Assembly (NCBI GenBank): GCA_043585095.1
Contig: CP121321.1
Span: 2,294,001-2,358,000, forward strand
DNA from: JANQIO01 sp043585095
Lineage (GTDB): Bacteria > Pseudomonadota > Gammaproteobacteria > Pseudomonadales > Halieaceae
Length of the DNA stretch: 64,000 nucleotides
Reading direction: 5' to 3'
Position numbers and translations under genes: made by a program. Shown one piece after another: positions 45,178 through 54,602 of the stretch. Below the pieces are notes generated by a model. That model did not search any database. It was not told where the DNA came from and saw nothing but the letters and a program-made list of their open reading frames with translations. Every line of letters begins with the position of its first letter. Position 1 is the stretch's first letter.

Positions 45178-48100
45178 ATGAATACTGCAACGCGAAGAAA
45201 GGTCGTCTTGATCGCGGGCTCCTACGGGTCCCTGGAGCCATTGGAAGTCATTCTTAAGTCTCTGCCGGTTAACTCTGGCCTTACCTTTGTCATCCTTCAA
45301 CATCTGGACCCCTCCTTTAAGTCGCGACTTCCCGAATTGATCTGCGGCTGGACCTCAATTCCCTGCGCGCCCATTGGCGAAACAACGGAGTTGGTGCCGG
45401 ACCGTATCTTTGTGGCGTCCTCCGGGGAACTGCTAAAGAACGAGAACGGACTGCTGTACCTGGTACCTGGCGCAGACATCTCGGAACGTTCGCACGTTAT
45501 CGATGCCCTGGCCGAATCTCTGGCCAAGGATCTGAGCATAGAGCCCGCGCTGGTGGTGCTCTCGGGGCATGGCAACGATGGTCTTCGAGGCGCCGAGTCT
45601 ATTGCAAGGAATCATGGACTGGTGATTGTGCAGGATCCTGCCGAGGCCGACGGTAAAAGCATGCCGACCTGCGTAGTGGACGCCAAACTGGCGGACGAAG
45701 TGCTTGCCGCTGCCGACATAGCAGCCTGCCTTGGACGATTTGCCTCGCGCAAAGCCGTTGAGCGCTCCGGAGAAACGCAGGCCTCGAACACTGTACAGAA
45801 GAAAGGTTTGCAGCGAATTCTAGAAGCCATCAACAAAACGCTTAATCGGGACTTTTCAGAATATAAAGAAGGCACGCTAACTCGTCGTCTGGAACGGCGC
45901 ATGCGTCTTAGCGACCTACACAGTATCGACGATTACATCACCCGGTTTGCCAACGACAGCACTGAATTAGAGTATCTTAGCGATGACTTTCTTATCGGCG
46001 TAACGGCATTCTTTAGGGACCCCTCCGCCTTTGATGTCATTCGTCAAAAGGTCTTGCCGAACCTACTTTCCAGGACAGATAGCAACGAAGAACTGCGCTG
46101 TTGGATCATCGGCTGCTCCACCGGCGAAGAGGTTTACAGCCTGGCTATATTGATAACGGAAATTATGAGAGAGCGCGGCGTTAACCGCCCGGTCAAAGTG
46201 TTTGCCACCGATGTGGACTTTTCTGCGCTGGATTTTGCTCGGCTGGGTGCGTACCCGGAGGAGTCAATCCTGGCTGTGCCAGAAGCCTATCGCGAGCGTT
46301 ATTTCACGCGTCAGGGCGATGACTTTGTGGTTGATAAAGCCGTGCGCGAAATGGTGATCTTTGCGTCCCACAATATCATCAGTGACACACCGTTTTCGCG
46401 GCTAGATCTCATCGTGTGTCGCAATCTGATTATTTACCTGAATGAACGAATGAAGTCAGCACTCCTGCGACTATTTCACTCCGCCTTGGCAGAAGATGGT
46501 TTTCTCTTTTTAGGCACGGCTGAATCCGTGGGACAGGCGCAGCGGCATTTTCTATCTGTCTCAAAGAAGTGGCGTATTTATCAGCGCAGTAATGAAGCAC
46601 CCAGAAGAGCACCCCCAATACCCATTTTGCACCGGGTGAGTGATTTCCGTCAGACACAGGCATCTCAGGACAAGGCGTCGCCTGTCACATTAAGAGGCGA
46701 AGGCACCCTCCGCCGTGTACTGGAAGATCACGGCATCTCGCAGTTACTCATCGATGAATCTGGTCGTCTGATTTACACATCGGGAGACACCAGCCCCTAC
46801 CTGAGAATTCCCAGGGGCAAACCCACAAGCGACTTAATGGAATTGGTGCAGCCGTCACTGCACCTACAGTTACGCGCACTACTGAACAAGGCCAGCCAGC
46901 AGGACTATGCCGCAACGGATGAGATAGTGCTTGATGAGGGCCCACTAAAAGGTGAGCAGCTGATGATCAGCGCTTCAACCATCGCCGAGGAGGGCTTTGA
47001 ACGCTGCATAGCGGTGGCGCTGGCTCGAACCGGCAAACAACAGGATGTATCCACGACAGCGCATCGAAACGCCTCACAGTGGACCATCGAGCTACTGCGC
47101 CAAGAGGTCGATGCCACCCGGGAGGATATGCAGCGCACTATCCAGAGATCCCGAGCATCAGATCATGTGCTGAGGCAGGCCAACGAAGAAATCGTCGCCA
47201 TGAACGAAGAGCTGCAATCGTCTAATGAGGAGCTCGAGGCATCCAAAGAAGAAATGCAGTCCCTCAACGATGAGCTCAACAGCTCCAACGCCCTGCTCGA
47301 AAAGAACTCTCAGGAAGTCGCGCAGTTAAATGCCGACCTGGAGAACCTTCTCAACAGTTCAGACAACGCGACTCTTATTGTAGACCGCGAACTGCGCATC
47401 CGAAGGTTCACACCCAATCTAAAAGAACTCATGCGTCTGCGGTATACAGATATCGGGCGCGATGTGGGAGACATCTTTCGCCTGTTTGATGACGCGGAGT
47501 TTTTGAACGACATTGCCCGCGTGCTGGCCGGTGAGCTACCTGACGATGTCGAGATAGTGATCAGCGATGAGCGGCAGTTACTGCGGCGTGTTTTACCCTA
47601 TGATTCAGCCGATAAAAACTTAGCCGGCGCGGTTATTAATTTTATTGATGTTAGCGATCTTCAGAGAGTTCGGGCGCGAGACCGAAAACGCGCTGTACAA
47701 CTTGCCTGGCAAACGGACCTCCTCGATACCGCTGCGCCGATGCTTGGACGCTCTCTAGACGGGACCATTACCTACTGGAATAAGGCTGCGGAAGCACTCT
47801 GGGGATACACGCAGGAGGATGCGCTGGGTAAAAACGTCCATGAAATGCTCAAGACCAAATTTCCGGCAAGCCATGAAGCTGCGCAGCATGGCCTACTCGA
47901 TACCAAGGCCTGGCGCGGGGTGGTCGGCCAACGTACCAAAGCCGGGCGCGATATCGAGCTTAGCTCGTCCTGGACGCTTACGCTTATGCCTGACGCAGAA
48001 AGCCAATGGGTCTCGGAGGTCTACCAGGACCTTTCCCTTACCATGCAGCTTCGTAGCGCACTGAAAGAGGAGCAGGAGCTATTTCATCTATTACTGGACT

Positions 48101-49752
48101 GGACAGCCAACACTGAATATTGGACTGACCCCGAGGGCAACATCACCTACATCACGCCAGCCGTGCAAGACATGACGGGATATGCCGCGCAGGAGTTTAT
48201 CGATACCCCCGGCCTGCTAAGTGGCATCATTGCAGAGTCCGCCCGATCTGATTGGTTGCGTCATGTTTCGCCCGACGAATCGCCCGAAAGGGATGAGTGG
48301 AAGACCATTACGGTGCCTGTTCGCAAACGTGACGGGAGCCTGATTTGGATAGAACATCGCTTTAGAATCATGTACTCGTCGGACTCCGAAGTTTTGGGCT
48401 ACCGCGGAACCATGCGTGATGTTGACGAGGTGCACAAACTGGAGGATCAGGCCCGCGAGCTTGCGTTCAACGATCCCCTCACCAGCCTTCCTAATCGGCG
48501 CATGATTGCCATTAAGCTTGATGAGGCACGCACGGTAAGCAATCGTTCTCACCAATATGCGGCGCTGGTCATGCTGGACGTTGACCACTTCAAACGCGTA
48601 AACGATACCGACGGACATGGTGTGGGCGACGCCCTTCTTATAGAAATTGCCGATCGCCTGCGCCGCCGCCTGCGATCTTTTGACACCGTTGCCCGCGTCG
48701 GCGGCGACGAGTTCTTACTGATACTCAATGCACTGGGCCGCAATGCTATGGAGGCTTCGCTCACGGCAACGCGCATCTGCGAAGAGATTCGCACCGATGT
48801 CGCATCGGAACACGAGCTTGCCGATGCATCGGTCATGCATCACGTAACCGCTAGCTTCGGGGTGGCCTTGTTTGTCGGCGATGACGAAAGCTCAGAAACG
48901 CTACTCAAGCACGCCGACCTGGCGCTTTACAATGCAAAAGACCATGGGCGGAACCGGGTAAAACTATTCGACCCTAAAATGCAGGCTGAGGTCGACGAGC
49001 GCATGGCCGTAGAAGCCGCATTGATCTCAGCTCAGCAGTCCGGCGACCTCCTGATGTACTACCAGCTACAGACTGATGCCCAGGGCACGCCTAAAGCACT
49101 TGAGGCACTACTGCGCTGGAGAAAATCGGATGGAAGCATCGCCTCGCCTCTGGAGTTCATGGACGTTCTGGAGGATCAGCCCTTGGTTGGTAACATAGGT
49201 CGCTGGGTTATCGATGCCTGTTTTGCACAGCTCAAGCGCTGGGACACAGACCCCGAACTCTCCGGCCTGGATTTATCGATCAACGTCAGTGCCGGCTATT
49301 TACTCAATGACAGCTTTAGCAAAGAGCTGAGCCAGTTGGCGGAGTCCAACAACATTGATACCGGTCGGGTGATTTTAGAACTTACAGAGAATGCACTACT
49401 GATTGAGTCAGACCGAATCAGCACTGTTATGGCAAATCTAAACGCCCGGGGATTTCGTTTCTCCCTTGACGATTTTGGAACTGGATTCTCCTCCTTAAGT
49501 CATTTGCGTGACTTGCCCTTGTCGCAGTTAAAGATTGATCAGAGCTTTGTCGCTGGCTTGCCCGACGACCAAAACAGTCAATCAATCGTTGAATCCATTA
49601 TTGCCGTCGGAAAAGCACTCAAGCTAGAGGTGGTTGCCGAAGGCGTCGAAACGCAGGAACAACGTGACTTTCTTAAGTCTCTGGACTGCGATCTCTATCA
49701 GGGATTTTTCTTTGCCCACCCACTCCCGGCTGACGAACTAAAGCTTTCCTAG
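45178..49752 (+). CDS. CheB-CheR-PAS-GGDEF-EAL multidomain signalling protein
   Basis: The protein has 1524 residues, starting at ATG 45178 with AAGGGA six bases upstream. Domains in order: CheB methylesterase (about 9-195; serine in AGSYGSLE, histidine in ILQHLDPS, aspartate in GHGNDGLRG), CheR methyltransferase (about 211-467; IIGCSTGEEVYSLA), a long coiled coil (about 638-726), two or three PAS domains (about 727-1090), GGDEF (about 1095-1265; intact GGDEF, I-site RSFD five residues before) and EAL (about 1285-1520; EALLRW, DDFGTGFSSL, intact). It may link chemoreceptor methylation-type chemistry to c-di-GMP turnover. It has no signal peptide or membrane segment. No chemoreceptor or cheA gene is nearby. 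Confidence 0.93.
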   Translation: MNTATRRKVVLIAGSYGSLEPLEVILKSLPVNSGLTFVILQHLDPSFKSRLPELICGWTSIPCAPIGETTELVPDRIFVASSGELLKNENGLLYLVPGADISERSHVIDALAESLAKDLSIEPALVVLSGHGNDGLRGAESIARNHGLVIVQDPAEADGKSMPTCVVDAKLADEVLAAADIAACLGRFASRKAVERSGETQASNTVQKKGLQRILEAINKTLNRDFSEYKEGTLTRRLERRMRLSDLHSIDDYITRFANDSTELEYLSDDFLIGVTAFFRDPSAFDVIRQKVLPNLLSRTDSNEELRCWIIGCSTGEEVYSLAILITEIMRERGVNRPVKVFATDVDFSALDFARLGAYPEESILAVPEAYRERYFTRQGDDFVVDKAVREMVIFASHNIISDTPFSRLDLIVCRNLIIYLNERMKSALLRLFHSALAEDGFLFLGTAESVGQAQRHFLSVSKKWRIYQRSNEAPRRAPPIPILHRVSDFRQTQASQDKASPVTLRGEGTLRRVLEDHGISQLLIDESGRLIYTSGDTSPYLRIPRGKPTSDLMELVQPSLHLQLRALLNKASQQDYAATDEIVLDEGPLKGEQLMISASTIAEEGFERCIAVALARTGKQQDVSTTAHRNASQWTIELLRQEVDATREDMQRTIQRSRASDHVLRQANEEIVAMNEELQSSNEELEASKEEMQSLNDELNSSNALLEKNSQEVAQLNADLENLLNSSDNATLIVDRELRIRRFTPNLKELMRLRYTDIGRDVGDIFRLFDDAEFLNDIARVLAGELPDDVEIVISDERQLLRRVLPYDSADKNLAGAVINFIDVSDLQRVRARDRKRAVQLAWQTDLLDTAAPMLGRSLDGTITYWNKAAEALWGYTQEDALGKNVHEMLKTKFPASHEAAQHGLLDTKAWRGVVGQRTKAGRDIELSSSWTLTLMPDAESQWVSEVYQDLSLTMQLRSALKEEQELFHLLLDWTANTEYWTDPEGNITYITPAVQDMTGYAAQEFIDTPGLLSGIIAESARSDWLRHVSPDESPERDEWKTITVPVRKRDGSLIWIEHRFRIMYSSDSEVLGYRGTMRDVDEVHKLEDQARELAFNDPLTSLPNRRMIAIKLDEARTVSNRSHQYAALVMLDVDHFKRVNDTDGHGVGDALLIEIADRLRRRLRSFDTVARVGGDEFLLILNALGRNAMEASLTATRICEEIRTDVASEHELADASVMHHVTASFGVALFVGDDESSETLLKHADLALYNAKDHGRNRVKLFDPKMQAEVDERMAVEAALISAQQSGDLLMYYQLQTDAQGTPKALEALLRWRKSDGSIASPLEFMDVLEDQPLVGNIGRWVIDACFAQLKRWDTDPELSGLDLSINVSAGYLLNDSFSKELSQLAESNNIDTGRVILELTENALLIESDRISTVMANLNARGFRFSLDDFGTGFSSLSHLRDLPLSQLKIDQSFVAGLPDDQNSQSIVESIIAVGKALKLEVVAEGVETQEQRDFLKSLDCDLYQGFFFAHPLPADELKLS

Positions 49753-49774
49753 ACCCATTTAGTTCGGGTCCACT

Positions 49775-50023
49775 ATGCGCGTTAAGTTTTCCCTCAAATT
49801 TTTCGCTCGTAACACGAGCCATGAACTTACCCAGTCTTGGGGCGCCCCGGGACTGCGGGATGAAGGCGGAGAAGGCTTTTACGCGGCGTACTTTCGCGAC
49901 CTGGAAGGCCATAAGCTAGACGTGTTTTGCTGCGGACAGCGGTGCACTGAGTCGGTGCTCGAATGCGTCGATAGCCGCAAAGTGTGGGTACTTTATGTCA
50001 GCCACACTACTCGGAGCCTGTAA
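49775..50023 (+). pseudogene. Remnant of a VOC/glyoxalase-family gene
   Basis: The 82-codon frame contains GAPGLRDEGGEGFYAAYFRD followed by LEGHKLDVFC, the typical C-terminal half of small glyoxalase/bleomycin-resistance (VOC) proteins. The N-terminal half is missing and the ends are foreign. It is probably non-functional debris. Confidence 0.6.
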
Positions 50024-50116
50024 AGTAAATCATATTGGCAGCATCCGACCGAGCTACCACAATGTCCGTAAGGCCATCGCTGTCTAAGTCATCTACCGCA
50101 AAACCGTAGGCCGTGA
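50019..50116 (-). pseudogene. FG-GAP/VCBS repeat fragment
   Basis: A minus-strand stretch encodes AYGFAVDDLDSDGLTDIVVA, the calcium-binding DxDxDGxxD loop of FG-GAP/VCBS repeats, then breaks off at a REP copy. It is the stub of a larger surface or secreted protein gene. Confidence 0.55.
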
Positions 50117-50161
50117 TCAAGGGGTCAGACTCCTTGATGATCAAGGGGTCAGACTCCTTGA
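50117..50161. repeat. Two direct REP-like palindromes
   Basis: Identical copies TCAAGGGGTCAGACTCCTTGA at 50117-50137 and 50141-50161 are separated by TGA. Unlike the other pairs, both point the same way. Confidence 0.95.
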
Positions 50162-50237
50162 TGCTTTGATCGCTAGCATCTGGCGGGCGATTTGCGATCC
50201 GCAGCTTCCCTCGCCGCACTGGAGTCGCGGACACACT

Positions 50238-51404
50238 TTAGAACTCAACGGCATTGGCCTGCACAAACGCATTAACCTGAGCCAAGTAGCTCGCTCGCTT
50301 TGAATCCTCCATCCAGGCGATTTCAAAACCGTTGCTAACCAGCGTCACAACGTCGTCTTTGCTGAAGCCAACACTGGTGTGTGACAACAACAGTAAATCT
50401 CCCACGTACAAACCGCGCATCAGTCCTGGGTCATCCGAATTCAGCGAAATCGTCACGTCGTTGTCCAGCAAGGTCCTCATCATTCCAAAGCGCTCTTCGA
50501 GCCGACCCGGAATATCGCGATACAGCAGCGTCACACAGCTGGCCAAACCGAGGTTGCGCGCCTTTACGGCGGCGATCAGTTCAGGCTCGTCGCCAGTATT
50601 AAGAGCGTGGTCGAGGCGGTCAACGTTGAGCACCTCCATCGCCTGCCAGTGGTGCGCAATAGTATTCGGTACATTCACGTCGAGGTGGGTGGTGAGCTTG
50701 AAGCCAAGTCTTCGCGCTTCATCAAATACCGGCTTGAACTTGTGGGCGAAGTCGATCACCTCGGGGTTGTCGAGGCCCACCCCAATCACCAACTCGGACC
50801 AATGGGTCAGCTGCTGCAGGTGCGCCATCGCCGACTCGGCGCTTTTGTCCCGGTTAAAGCAGGCGATGTAGTGGATCTCTAAACCGAACTCCGCGACACG
50901 CTTCTGCGCCCTGGCCAGTGCGTCCATAACCGTTTCCAGTTCAATACCGCGCGTTGTGTGCATCTGCGGATCGAAAAATATTTCAACGTAGACCACTCCC
51001 TGTTCTCTCACACGACGGGCGTAACTGACCACGGCCTCCTCAAAGTCCTCCGCTGTGACCAGCGCTGACAGCAGTTCTTCATAGACTTCGATGAAGGTGT
51101 TCAGGTCTTTCTGGTGCACCAGCCGCTGTCGCACGTCTTGCGCAGTTTGGTACTTCTGCTCCAGCTTGTTGCGCTCCACCAACGCGATATATTCCTCCGG
51201 CTCAATGGTGCCCTCAAGATGCACATGCAGCTCGGTTTTGGGTATTCCCATAATGAAATCTTCAACCATCGACGCCTCTAAGGGCTCACCCGCCCAGGTC
51301 ACACCCGACGCGCAAAGAATCAGCCACAGACCCCCACCAACACACTGTGCACGAAACCAACCCAATACTGGCCCCAAAACGCCCCGCGTTTCCCTGAAAC
51401 TCAT
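50238..51404 (-). CDS. Exported adenosine/adenine deaminase-family protein
   Basis: The protein has 388 residues. An N-terminal hydrophobic segment ending near VTWAGE is a likely signal peptide. The deaminase core follows: PKTELHVHLEGTIEP with the metal HxH, later LTTHLDVNVP, RLDHALNTGDEPELI, and the catalytic SLNSDDPGL. Adenosine deaminases are normally cytoplasmic, so a secreted form is notable and suggests use of extracellular or periplasmic purines. The ATG at 51404 is chosen for its AAAGG site. It follows, on the same strand, a SnoaL-like gene and a TonB receptor gene. Confidence 0.88.
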   Translation of the reverse strand: MSFRETRGVLGPVLGWFRAQCVGGGLWLILCASGVTWAGEPLEASMVEDFIMGIPKTELHVHLEGTIEPEEYIALVERNKLEQKYQTAQDVRQRLVHQKDLNTFIEVYEELLSALVTAEDFEEAVVSYARRVREQGVVYVEIFFDPQMHTTRGIELETVMDALARAQKRVAEFGLEIHYIACFNRDKSAESAMAHLQQLTHWSELVIGVGLDNPEVIDFAHKFKPVFDEARRLGFKLTTHLDVNVPNTIAHHWQAMEVLNVDRLDHALNTGDEPELIAAVKARNLGLASCVTLLYRDIPGRLEERFGMMRTLLDNDVTISLNSDDPGLMRGLYVGDLLLLSHTSVGFSKDDVVTLVSNGFEIAWMEDSKRASYLAQVNAFVQANAVEF

Positions 51405-51465
51405 CACAAACCTTTCGCAAGCAACAACGCTATATCAAAGCAGCAATAATCATGCCGCCACACTT

Positions 51466-51486
51466 TCAATGAGTCTGACCCCGTGA
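51466..51486. repeat. Decayed REP-like palindrome
   Basis: TCAATGAGTCTGACCCCGTGA, an inverted copy with two changes, lies between the deaminase and SnoaL-like genes. Confidence 0.75.
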
Positions 51487-51502
51487 AAATCCACAACCAA
51501 AT

Positions 51503-52030
51503 TCAGGGCTCGATGGCCGCGGGCCAGGGGAACGGTTCGGCGCCCTCGTCCAGCGGCAGCTTACCCTCAACCTGCAGGTCGTCGACCTGCCCGTCGGTGT
51601 ATTCCTTGAGCACGATAATCAGGCCGTCCTCAACGCTGCCCACTGCAGTGGTACCCATGACAGTGCGTTTGCCGGTAGATTTTTTGGTGGTGGCAAACTG
51701 GTACTCCGCGGAAAAGCGATTGCCATCCACTAAGACTTGATGAACATACACCTTGGTATCGCGGAATTTATCCTTCCACATGCGGAAGACCTCCACGGCA
51801 CCGTCAAGGTCGGTGCGCTCACCCGGATAGGCAAACACCAAATCCGGATGAGCGGTGCCCGAGAAGTCTTTTTCGTCCAGAGTCTCCCAGGACATTAGCG
51901 ACGTAACCACCAGTGATCGGATTTGCTCCGCTGATGGCTGCGCCTCTTGCGCGGAAACCAGCCCCGAGGAACCCAGCAACAGCAAAGACAGCCAACCCGC
52001 CGCTATATTCCAGCGAAAATACTTTCCCAT
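51503..52030 (-). CDS. Exported SnoaL/NTF2-like protein
   Basis: The protein has 175 residues with a signal peptide (cut near GLVSAQ). The rest has the small cone-shaped NTF2/SnoaL pattern: an N-terminal helix with SLMSWETLDEKDFS, the strand FAYPGERTDLDGAVEVF, and later beta strands (SAEYQFATTK, GLIIVLKEYTDG). These domains bind or transform small molecules, or serve as enzyme partners. The start at 52030 has GGGGAAG upstream. It lies 50 bases after the TonB receptor gene and is probably cotranscribed. Confidence 0.75.
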   Translation of the reverse strand: MGKYFRWNIAAGWLSLLLLGSSGLVSAQEAQPSAEQIRSLVVTSLMSWETLDEKDFSGTAHPDLVFAYPGERTDLDGAVEVFRMWKDKFRDTKVYVHQVLVDGNRFSAEYQFATTKKSTGKRTVMGTTAVGSVEDGLIIVLKEYTDGQVDDLQVEGKLPLDEGAEPFPWPAAIEP

Positions 52031-52080
52031 AAGACTTCCCCTATTCCCCTCTCTTCTGAACCGTCCGCAACAGAACCGCC

Positions 52081-54249
52081 TCAAAACGTGTAGCCGACGG
52101 TAGCGCCATACCAGCTTGGCTTACCGTAGACATCAGTTGAGAAGCCAAGGAACGCCAGATCGAAGGAGAAGGTGCGGTATTCCTCGTCGGTAATGTTTTC
52201 ACCAAAGATGGCGACACGCCATTTCTCGTCTTCGCTGAACCAGGTCACCCTGGCATTAGCCAGCGCATAGCTGTCTTCAAAGTGACTCGGGCTATTGAAA
52301 GAGTCGAAATACTGGTCATCGAACCAACTTACGTCGCCTTGCAGCACCACTCGACCACCCCAGGGCGCGGCCCATTGGTAGCGGGCGATGAGGTTGGCTT
52401 GCCATTCTGGCGTCAGCGGCATCTGGGTATCGACTTCCTGCAGACCGAACAGCACCACATCTTTGAGCTCCGCATCCAGATACGTGACGTTGGCGCTGAT
52501 ATCGAAGTTCTCGGTTGGCATGAAGCTCAGCTCAATTTCGGCGCCAGTAGTTTCTGCGTCGGAATTGAACGCCTGGGCACTCAGGGTAGTGCCATCGAAC
52601 TGGAAGGCCTGGGAGTCCTCATAATCGTAGTAGAAGATCGCGCTGTTGAAACGCGCCTTGCCATCCATGAAGTCTGTCTTAAAACCAATCTCATAGGAAG
52701 TCAGGGTCTCGCTGTCAACCGGGATACCGGCAGCGGCGCTTTCCTGTGTGGTAAAACCGAGATTGAACAGCCTGGATTTGTGCGCGCGCGACACACCCCC
52801 GTAGACCAGCATGTCATCACTGGGAGTCCAGTTCAGACGAACGTTAAAGTCGATGTTGTCCTCGTCCAGCTCTGCCGCGTCACCGAAGGTGGACGGATTG
52901 AATACCAGGCCGGTGTCGGTGTTGTTGAGGTTGTACTCCTTGTCCTCCTGGGTATAGCGCAGACCCAGCGTCAGGCTCAATTCATCGCTAAACCGGTAGT
53001 CGGTGTTGGCGAACAGGGCGTAGGACTCGGTCTCGAGGCTGTACAGCACCGGAGGTCTATTAGTATCGCAGCCCGAAGGCGCACAGCGCGACTGGGAGCC
53101 GTCAACATCGTAATCAATGTAGTAAAAACCCACCAACCAGGATAGATCTCCTGCTTCGCCTGACAGACGGAATTCCTGTGAGAACTGCTCTCCACGCGGA
53201 TGCACTTCAGTGCCGCGCTCAAAAGGCGTGCCATCACTGTCAAAGCTGGCGTCCTTCGAGGTGTCCTCATAGCCTGTGATCGACACAAAGTTCATGTCAT
53301 TCACAGCCCAATCAACGCGGGCTATCGCGGTGGTCTGTTCGGTCTCCAGAGAGATGTCGCGATTGGAGTGCGTGTCTCTGGGATCATCCGGCGTGGGCTC
53401 TATGAAGCCGCCGAATCCGGGCTGTCCGAGATTGGGAATGGACAGGAAGGTCGGGGGCGGATCATCGGCGCTAACGTGCTGAAACATATTGCCAGCGCTA
53501 TTGTCATTTTCGGCATGCTGGAACATCAGCCCAATCTGCAGATCATCCGAGGGCGTGAACTGGAGCTGCCCGCGCAGGGCGGTTGCCTCCAGCGCGTTGC
53601 CGTCTTCAGCACCCGGCACCGTGTTCTCCACCCAGCCATTGTATTCGTGGCGCAGGAACGACAGCCGTGCACCGACCGTGTCGCTCAGCGGGCCGCCTAC
53701 AGCACCTTCCAGCTTGATCCTGTCGTACTCTCCGTAGGTCAGGTCGGCGTAGCCTGACAATTCCTCCCCAGGCTTGGCGGTGATGTAATTGATCAGCCCA
53801 CCGGTCGCGTTGCGCCCGTACAGAGTGCCCTGCGGGCCACGCAGTACCTCCACACGCTCGATATCAAAGATCTGCTGGTCGAGGCCAATCAGGTTGGCCT
53901 TGTAGAACTCATCGATATAAACCGCTGATGGGCTCTCGTTGATGTCAGAGAAATCACGCTGGGATACACCGCGAATAGAGATAAAGGGGAAGTCGCCGTC
54001 ACCGGAGTTCTGTCCCATGGTAAGCCCCGGGGTATACAGCGCCAGGTCCAGCGTTGAATCGATACCCAGATTCCGCACCTGCGTACCAGTGAATGCGGTT
54101 ACGCTGATCGGTACATCCTGTAAAGACTCTGAGCGCTTTTGAGCGGTGATCAGAATCTCTTCCATCACCTGAGAGACGGCTGAAGGTGAGCTTGCCAAAC
54201 TTGTTGAAACTGCGAGACCGATCAGTCCGCGCTTGATTGCAATGTCCAT
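52081..54249 (-). CDS. TonB-dependent outer-membrane receptor
   Basis: The protein has 722 residues: a signal peptide, a TonB-box-like EEILITAQ, a plug domain (about 35-150; DVPISVTAFTGTQV, VEVLRGPQGTLYGRNATGG), and a 22-strand barrel ending in the aromatic VGYTF. It imports a scarce substrate across the outer membrane. It heads a minus-strand group with a SnoaL-like protein and an exported adenosine deaminase, so a nucleoside- or purine-containing substrate is a reasonable guess, not shown. A long, structured leader lies upstream. Confidence 0.93.
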   Translation of the reverse strand: MDIAIKRGLIGLAVSTSLASSPSAVSQVMEEILITAQKRSESLQDVPISVTAFTGTQVRNLGIDSTLDLALYTPGLTMGQNSGDGDFPFISIRGVSQRDFSDINESPSAVYIDEFYKANLIGLDQQIFDIERVEVLRGPQGTLYGRNATGGLINYITAKPGEELSGYADLTYGEYDRIKLEGAVGGPLSDTVGARLSFLRHEYNGWVENTVPGAEDGNALEATALRGQLQFTPSDDLQIGLMFQHAENDNSAGNMFQHVSADDPPPTFLSIPNLGQPGFGGFIEPTPDDPRDTHSNRDISLETEQTTAIARVDWAVNDMNFVSITGYEDTSKDASFDSDGTPFERGTEVHPRGEQFSQEFRLSGEAGDLSWLVGFYYIDYDVDGSQSRCAPSGCDTNRPPVLYSLETESYALFANTDYRFSDELSLTLGLRYTQEDKEYNLNNTDTGLVFNPSTFGDAAELDEDNIDFNVRLNWTPSDDMLVYGGVSRAHKSRLFNLGFTTQESAAAGIPVDSETLTSYEIGFKTDFMDGKARFNSAIFYYDYEDSQAFQFDGTTLSAQAFNSDAETTGAEIELSFMPTENFDISANVTYLDAELKDVVLFGLQEVDTQMPLTPEWQANLIARYQWAAPWGGRVVLQGDVSWFDDQYFDSFNSPSHFEDSYALANARVTWFSEDEKWRVAIFGENITDEEYRTFSFDLAFLGFSTDVYGKPSWYGATVGYTF

Positions 54250-54394
54250 TTTTCACTTCCCCTCGGTCTTCCAGACCGTCAACACAAGAAAAAACCACAT
54301 CGCTGTGAAGTCAGCGTTGTAGATGCGGAAAGTAGCCATATGAAGCTACTTGCTATTGCTTGCGGGACATGTGCGCCGTGCGTTGCGGCGTACT

Positions 54395-54497
54395 CTAATG
54401 GCTGCCGGGGAACCGCTTTTGGCCGCAGTACCGGCATTAGTTCTCTGGTCAGGTTCACCAGGAACAGAATTTGGGGTCGCTCGCAGTGAGTCACTGC
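54395..54497 (-). promoter_or_regulatory. Structured 5' leader or operator region before the TonB receptor
   Basis: In the minus-strand transcript three elements follow one another. First is a perfect palindrome GCAGTGA-C-TCACTGC (54483-54497). Second is a hairpin GTTCCTGGT/ACCAG-A-GAAC (54440-54465). Third is a long-range stem CTAAT...GCCGG pairing with CCGGC-ATTAG (54395-54440). A further hairpin (AAGTAGC/GCTACTT, 54330-54351) lies closer to the start codon. This could be a riboswitch-like leader or an operator. I match it to no known class; a partial likeness to the TPP riboswitch (TGAACCTGA...TAATGCC) lacks the CTGAGA half. Confidence 0.35.
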
Positions 54498-54602
54498 ATC
54501 ACAAAAGTGTAATATGACTCCCTCTCCGGCGTCCAGAGATAGACCGAAGAATTTAACCCCCACAATGACTTCACGCGTGTTGGCATGAGCGGCTCAAGGG
54601 GA

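Noticed and set aside
54421..54465. Thiamine pyrophosphate riboswitch
   Set aside because: TGAACCTGA and TAATGCC resemble its 3' half, but the CTGAGA 5' half is absent and these bases are better explained by local hairpins.
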